Shown: positions 59,740 to 64,000 of the stretch, piece after piece
How positions within the stretch are numbered: position 1 is the first letter of the stretch
Layout: every line of letters starts with the position of its first letter
NCBI GenBank assembly: GCA_024233285.1
Contig: JACKPU010000003.1
Span: forward strand, 262,038 to 326,037
Reading direction: 5' to 3'
Source of the DNA: Opitutaceae bacterium
Lineage (GTDB): Bacteria > Verrucomicrobiota > Verrucomicrobiia > Opitutales > Opitutaceae
Length of the DNA: 64,000 bases
The notes under the pieces: generated by a model
The model's database searches: none
The model's input: the letters and a program-made list of their open reading frames with translations, nothing else
What the model was told of the DNA's origin: nothing
Translations under genes and position numbers: made by a program

Positions 59740-62403
59740 TCAGGCTTTCCAAGTGGCGGTGAACTTGTAGCGGCCGGCGGCGAGTTTGACGGCCGACAGA
59801 TTGGCAGCGCGGAATGGTTTGCCGCTTTCGGCGAGCTTGGCGCCGGCGGGAACCGGGAAGGTGGCGGTCGCCGTGGTGTTGGCAGGCACAACAATTTCCC
59901 ATTCGAAACGGCCATTGCCGAGTTTCCACGCACTGACGATTTCGCCGTGGATGGAGTTCAGGTTGGCGCGCGCCTGTTTGAGTTCGCCGCCGGGTTGCGG
60001 CGCGAGGAGGATGTGTTTGTAGCCCGGCTGTGCGGGATCGATCTCGATGCCGGTGACGACTTGATACAACCAGCAGCCGATCGCGCCGTAGGCGTAGTGG
60101 TTGAAGGAATTCATGCCCTTGTCTTGGAAGCCCTTTTCGGGCGTCCAACCGTCCCAGCGTTCCCAAATGGTCGTGGCGCCCTGCGTGACGGCGTAGAGCC
60201 AGGATGGCCACTTCTTTTGGTGCAGCAGTTTGTAGGCGACGTCGATGCGGCCGAAACGCGACAGCACGTGCGGCAAATAGGAGGCACCAACAAAACCAGT
60301 GGTCAGCAAGTTGCCGCGCTGTTCGAGGTCGCGGATGAGTTCGGCGAGCAACTTCGGCCGCAGGGCCTCAGGCGCGAGATCGAATTGCAAGGTGAGCACG
60401 TAGGCGGTCTGCGTCAGGCCGGTGACCAAACCATCGCCGGACACATAGCGCTTCTGGTAGGCGCGGGTGATTTGAGCATGGAGTTTGGTAAACGTTGCGG
60501 CGTCCTGCTTTTCGCCCAGCACACCGGCGATGTGCGCGGCGAGACTGGTGCTGTAAGCAAACAGCGCGGTGCCGATGAGGTCCTTGGGTGTGCCGCCGTC
60601 CACCTTGCCACTGCCGTCCAACGCGAGCCAGTCACCGAAGCCCTGCCATTCGCCGAGATCGGGATGCACGCGGATCAGGTTGCGCGATTTCTTTTTGAGA
60701 TAGGCGATGAAGCGCTTGAGCGAATCGTAATGCTGCGCGAGCAAGGCGCGATCGCCGTAGCAAAGATAAACCGTCCACGGGCAGATGATGCCGGCGTCGG
60801 CCCACGCCGGTCCGCCATCGGGCGGCACGCCGTCCACATGCGGAACCACCGCGGGGAATTGACCTTCCTTGCCCTGCGCGTCGGCGATGTCGCGCTGCCA
60901 TTTGTTGAAGAAGCCCTGCACGTCGCGATTCCACGCGGCAGTGCGGATGAAAACCTGCGCGTCGCCCATCCAGCCGAGGCGTTCGTTGCGTTGCGGGCAG
61001 TCGGTCGGCACTTCGATGAAGTTGCCGCGCTGGCCCCAGTCGATGTTGCGCTGGAGCTGGTTGATGAGCTCGTCATTGCACGAGAAGTCGCCGGTGCGCG
61101 GGGTGTCGCTGTGCAACACGATGCCGGTGACGGCATCGGCGGTCATCTCGCCTTGATGCCCGCTGATCTCCACGTAGCGGAAACCGTGGAAGGTGAACTT
61201 GGGTTCCCACGTTTCCCCGTCGGCATCGCCGCTAAGGATGTAAAAATCGGTGCAACGCGCGGCGCGGAGATTGTCGGTGTAAAAGGAGTTGTCCTTGGGA
61301 TCGAGAATCTCGGCGTAGCGGATTTTGAGCATCTGTCCGGCCTTGCCCTTGACGCGCAGCCGGATGCGGCCGGCGATATTCTGCCCGAGGTCAAAAATCC
61401 ACACGGGTTCCGGCCAGCCGTCCTGCTTGCGCGGCGGTGCGATGGGTTTGATTTCCTGCGTGGCCCGCACGAGCGGTCCGATGCTGGGTGAAAGCTCGAT
61501 GGCCGGGGCGGGGAAGGTTGTGACCGACGTCCAGAATCCGTCGTCGTAGTCCGGCTGATTCCAACCGGTGAGTTCGCGACGGGCGTCGTGCGTTTCGCCG
61601 GCCATGATGTCGTTCTCCACGATGGCGCCGAAATAGGTCTTCCAGAGCGCGTCGGTGGCGACGATTTCAACCGAGCCATCGCGATAGGTGACGACGATCT
61701 GGGCGAGTAGTTTGGGCCGATCACCGTAGTAACCGCGCGCGCGCCAGCCGATGCGACCGCTATACCAGCCGTCACCGAGGATCGAGCCGGCGGCGTTGTC
61801 GCCGGATTTCAACAACGCAGTGACGTCGTAGGCCTGATACTGGACGCGTTTCGCGTAATCGGTCCAACCGGGGGCGAGTTGCTCTTCGCCGACGCGCTGG
61901 CCGTTGATCGAAAACTCATAGAGGCCGAGTGACGTGACAAACAGGCGGGCATCGGCGACCGGTTTGTTCACATTGAAAACCGTGCGCAGGTAGGGGCTGG
62001 GAATCGAGGCTTCCGGTCCGCCCGACAGCTCCGAACCGATCCACTGGGCCGACCAATCGGCGGCGTCGAGCAGCCCCATCTCCCAATAAGCGGGGGCGCT
62101 GGTCGCGGTTTTACCGAGCTCGTCCTGCACCTCAACGCGCCACCAGGCACGCTGACGGGAACCGAGCGTCTTGCCGGCGTAAACGATCCCGTGGGTGGCG
62201 TCGGATTTGACCACGCCGCTATCCCAAAGATCGGCAGTGCCGTGGCGCGTGGTCGCTACGGTGATGCGGTAAGCGGTTTGTTTGGCGCCGCGGCGATTGC
62301 CGGCGGCGAGTTGCCAGCTCAAGCGTGGGGCGGAGTCGTGTTGGCCGAGCGGGTTGACCAAATGGTTGCAACGCAGGTGGACGGGGCGAGTGGGGGAAGG
62401 CAT
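59740..62403 (-). CDS. GH78 alpha-L-rhamnosidase
   Basis: The product is about 887 residues from the ATG at 62403. An N-terminal beta domain (AYRITVATTRHG, WRVEVQDELG), a rhamnosidase N domain (YEFSINGQRVGEEQLAPGWTDY), the second beta domain with the FHGFRYVEISG strand, and the (alpha/alpha)6 barrel with TDCPQRNERLGWMGDAQVF, which carries the catalytic acid glutamate, are in GH78 order; a C-terminal beta domain with YKHILLAPQPGG follows. No signal peptide is visible, so it may act on imported rhamnosides. Operon with two Gfo/Idh/MocA oxidoreductases. Confidence 0.92.
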   Translation of the reverse strand: MPSPTRPVHLRCNHLVNPLGQHDSAPRLSWQLAAGNRRGAKQTAYRITVATTRHGTADLWDSGVVKSDATHGIVYAGKTLGSRQRAWWRVEVQDELGKTATSAPAYWEMGLLDAADWSAQWIGSELSGGPEASIPSPYLRTVFNVNKPVADARLFVTSLGLYEFSINGQRVGEEQLAPGWTDYAKRVQYQAYDVTALLKSGDNAAGSILGDGWYSGRIGWRARGYYGDRPKLLAQIVVTYRDGSVEIVATDALWKTYFGAIVENDIMAGETHDARRELTGWNQPDYDDGFWTSVTTFPAPAIELSPSIGPLVRATQEIKPIAPPRKQDGWPEPVWIFDLGQNIAGRIRLRVKGKAGQMLKIRYAEILDPKDNSFYTDNLRAARCTDFYILSGDADGETWEPKFTFHGFRYVEISGHQGEMTADAVTGIVLHSDTPRTGDFSCNDELINQLQRNIDWGQRGNFIEVPTDCPQRNERLGWMGDAQVFIRTAAWNRDVQGFFNKWQRDIADAQGKEGQFPAVVPHVDGVPPDGGPAWADAGIICPWTVYLCYGDRALLAQHYDSLKRFIAYLKKKSRNLIRVHPDLGEWQGFGDWLALDGSGKVDGGTPKDLIGTALFAYSTSLAAHIAGVLGEKQDAATFTKLHAQITRAYQKRYVSGDGLVTGLTQTAYVLTLQFDLAPEALRPKLLAELIRDLEQRGNLLTTGFVGASYLPHVLSRFGRIDVAYKLLHQKKWPSWLYAVTQGATTIWERWDGWTPEKGFQDKGMNSFNHYAYGAIGCWLYQVVTGIEIDPAQPGYKHILLAPQPGGELKQARANLNSIHGEIVSAWKLGNGRFEWEIVVPANTTATATFPVPAGAKLAESGKPFRAANLSAVKLAAGRYKFTATWKA

Positions 62404-62514
62404 GGGATTGAGGATGCGAGCCAATGAAGTTGCCCGGGCTGAACGCAACCTTTTCGCAGCGCGAACATTCATCGGCTGCTTGTCAGGCGGCGAAATCGCG
62501 CTCTAGCTCCACGC

Positions 62515-63450
62515 ATGGGAAAGATTCTTGTCACGGGCGCGGCCGGTTTCATCGGCAGCCACACCACGGATCAGTTGCTGGCCGCGGGTCACGAGGTCTT
62601 GGGCGTGGATAATTTCCGCACCGGCCATCGAAGCAACTTGGAGGCGGCGCTGCGTTCGACCTGCTTCCGGCTGGAAGAGGCCGACGTCTCGGCGGCCGGG
62701 GTGATGGATGGCTTGGTGAAAGAATTTCGTCCGGATGCCATCATTCATCTCGCGGCCTTGGTCAGCGTGCAGGAGAGCATTCAGGATCCAGACTTGAACC
62801 AGCGGTTGAACGTCACGGCCACCGAGCTCGTGGCCGCCGCGGCGCGCGCGCATGGCGTCGGCCGAATCGTGTTTGCCTCCTCGGCGGCGATCTACGGAGA
62901 CACGACGGATCTGCCGATTGATGAGGAAACCCCGAAGCAACCGATCAGTCCGTATGGCGAAGCCAAACTGGCGTCTGAAGGCATCCTGTTTGCCGCCGCC
63001 GAGCAGTCCGGCCTGACGGCGCGGTGCCATCGCTATTTCAACGTCTTCGGACCGCGCCAAGATCCCGCGTCGCCTTACTCGGGGGTCATTTCGATTTTTG
63101 CCCGGCGCTATCGCGACGGCAAACCGGTGACGATTTACGGTGACGGCAAACAGACCCGCGACTTCATCTCGGTGCACGATGTCGCGCGGGCAAACGTGCT
63201 TGCCGCGACCAGGCCCGGGATCGTTTCCGGCGCAGCCAACATTTGCACGGGTCGGGCGACGTCGCTGCTCGATGTGGTGCGGGTGTTTGCGGCGCATTAT
63301 CCGGCGGTGCCCGCGCCATCCTTCGCCGAGGCGCGCAAGGGCGATATCATCCATTCATTGGGCTGGCCGGTGCGCGCGAAAGAGCAATTGGGGTTCGTCG
63401 CGGAAGTGCCGGTGGAGTCGGCCTTGAGCGAGCTGATCAAGACGAACTGA
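62515..63450 (+). CDS. NAD-dependent nucleotide-sugar epimerase (GalE-like SDR)
   Basis: The product is 311 residues. ILVTGAAGFIGSHTTDQLL is the NAD loop, IHLAALVSVQESI the central motif, FASSAAIYGD with Ser and YGEAKLASE with the catalytic Tyr-x-x-x-Lys form the active site. By family it epimerises UDP-sugars, probably UDP-glucose or UDP-GlcNAc, for cell-surface polysaccharide. It is followed 46 bases later by a GDP-mannose synthesis gene, suggesting a polysaccharide locus continuing beyond the window. Confidence 0.9.
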   Translation: MGKILVTGAAGFIGSHTTDQLLAAGHEVLGVDNFRTGHRSNLEAALRSTCFRLEEADVSAAGVMDGLVKEFRPDAIIHLAALVSVQESIQDPDLNQRLNVTATELVAAAARAHGVGRIVFASSAAIYGDTTDLPIDEETPKQPISPYGEAKLASEGILFAAAEQSGLTARCHRYFNVFGPRQDPASPYSGVISIFARRYRDGKPVTIYGDGKQTRDFISVHDVARANVLAATRPGIVSGAANICTGRATSLLDVVRVFAAHYPAVPAPSFAEARKGDIIHSLGWPVRAKEQLGFVAEVPVESALSELIKTN

Positions 63451-63496
63451 GTTTTCCTCTTGGCCTGACGCAGCGGCGCTGAGAAGGTATGCCGCG

Positions 63497-64000
63497 ATGG
63501 AAAACCGCAAAGCCTATGTGTGCATCATGGCGGGAGGTAGCGGCGAACGCTTTTGGCCGATGAGCCGCAAAGCCACGCCCAAGCACCTGCTCAAACTTTT
63601 TTCCGACCAGACTCTGGTGGAGGAAACGGTGCGTCGCCTCGAAGGTATCGTGCCGTTTGAGAACGTCTTTGTGCTGACGAATCAGGCGCAATTGGAGGCT
63701 ACCCGGCGGGCGTTGTCATTTTTGCCGACCGGACAAATCATCGCCGAGCCGGCCAAACGCGACACTGCGGCGGCCGCGGCGCTGGCCACGGCCTTGGTGC
63801 GCGCTCGCGACCCCGAAGCGGTGATGGCGCTGCTGCCGGCCGATTCGCTGATCAAGAACCAAGCGGTTTACGCGCGGCAGGTGCACGCGGCTTTGGCGAG
63901 GGCGGCCGGTTCGTCCGCGCTGCTGACCTTCGCGATCAAGCCGTCCTATCCCGCGACCGGTTTCGGTTATCTGGAAATGGCGGACGATTTGGGCGATGGC
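63497..64000 (+). CDS. Mannose-1-phosphate guanylyltransferase, 5' part only
   Basis: The frame starts at the ATG at 63497 and runs open to the window end (168 codons). YVCIMAGGSGERFWPMSRKATPKHLLKLF is the signature of GDP-mannose pyrophosphorylases (GGxGxRxWPxSR...PKxLLxL), and LLPADSLIKN and the FAIKPSYPATGFGYLE stretch follow in family order. It makes GDP-mannose from mannose 1-phosphate and GTP. GAGAAGG (63481-63487) lies nine bases before the ATG. The 3' half is outside the window. Confidence 0.92.
   Translation, partial: MENRKAYVCIMAGGSGERFWPMSRKATPKHLLKLFSDQTLVEETVRRLEGIVPFENVFVLTNQAQLEATRRALSFLPTGQIIAEPAKRDTAAAAALATALVRARDPEAVMALLPADSLIKNQAVYARQVHAALARAAGSSALLTFAIKPSYPATGFGYLEMADDLGDG

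Noticed and set aside
58717..61491. 924-codon plus-strand open frame opposite the oxidoreductase and rhamnosidase genes
   Set aside because: It is the antisense shadow of well-supported minus-strand genes in GC-rich DNA; its product lacks recognisable domains.
1..64000. tRNA, rRNA, CRISPR or complete insertion sequence
   Set aside because: None was seen on reading: no cloverleaf-like blocks with CCA-adjacent stems, no regularly spaced direct repeats, and no transposase motif.

Overview
The window is about 64 kb of high-GC, gene-dense bacterial chromosome. It most likely comes from the Verrucomicrobiota, class Opitutae (Opitutaceae-like). This is inferred from a division and cell wall (dcw) cluster with a MurC-MurB fusion and a LysM gene between murD and ftsW, from sugar-acid and rhamnoside catabolic genes, and from the near-absence of strong Shine-Dalgarno sites outside the dcw operon. 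No rRNA, tRNA, CRISPR array, complete insertion sequence or prophage was seen.

Layout. 1-7676: peripheral catabolism and phosphate scavenging: the 3' part of an enolase-superfamily gene, a PhoD-like phosphatase, a two-domain cupin, a secreted 5'-nucleotidase, and a coupled minus-strand operon (SnoaL-like secreted protein, aldehyde dehydrogenase, D-tartrate-dehydratase-like enzyme). 7677-9754: a lower-GC accessory strip with an orphan Xre/MbcA/ParS antitoxin, a 65-bp dyad, a 5'-truncated YgjP-type metallopeptidase and gene debris. 9755-29070: the dcw cluster mraZ - small ORF - rsmH - ftsL-like - ftsI - murE - murF - mraY - murD - LysM protein - ftsW - murG - murC/murB - ddl - ftsQ - ftsA - ftsZ. 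It is compact, often with 4-bp start/stop overlaps, and is preceded by a textbook MraZ box. 29128-32972: obgE, a stand-alone MshEN-like protein, a PilB/GspE ATPase and a TPR lipoprotein. 33015-38278: RhtB exporter, GNAT acetyltransferase, and a polyamine ABC transporter in the order potC-potD-potB-potA. 38318-48246: a small membrane protein, mnmA (with an in-frame palindromic insertion), a GH13 debranching-type enzyme, the glycolytic run gapA-pgk-tpiA, a P-loop kinase, a prenyl synthase, a zinc-ribbon protein and a membrane protein. 48270-56550: murJ, an SBF transporter, an OYE-family reductase, a MalF/MalG permease pair, a nitroreductase, a PhoX-like protein and an RluE-like pseudouridine synthase. 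56590-64000: a quinone reductase, two Gfo/Idh/MocA oxidoreductases with a GH78 alpha-L-rhamnosidase, a nucleotide-sugar epimerase and the start of a mannose-1-phosphate guanylyltransferase.

How it works together. The dcw block makes UDP-MurNAc-pentapeptide (MurB, C, D, E, F, Ddl), transfers it to lipid (MraY, MurG) and assembles the septal machine (FtsZ, A, Q, L-like, W, I). MurE carries the DNPR motif of meso-diaminopimelate-adding enzymes, so a DAP-type peptidoglycan is expected. MurJ, the lipid II flippase, lies 19 kb downstream.

The two observations most worth following are an FtsZ whose T7 loop reads N-L-D-F-T-A, with alanine where the catalytic second aspartate (E. coli D212) is expected, and an 84-bp imperfect palindrome sitting exactly in frame inside mnmA, adding 28 residues. 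Several other palindromic elements lie between genes.
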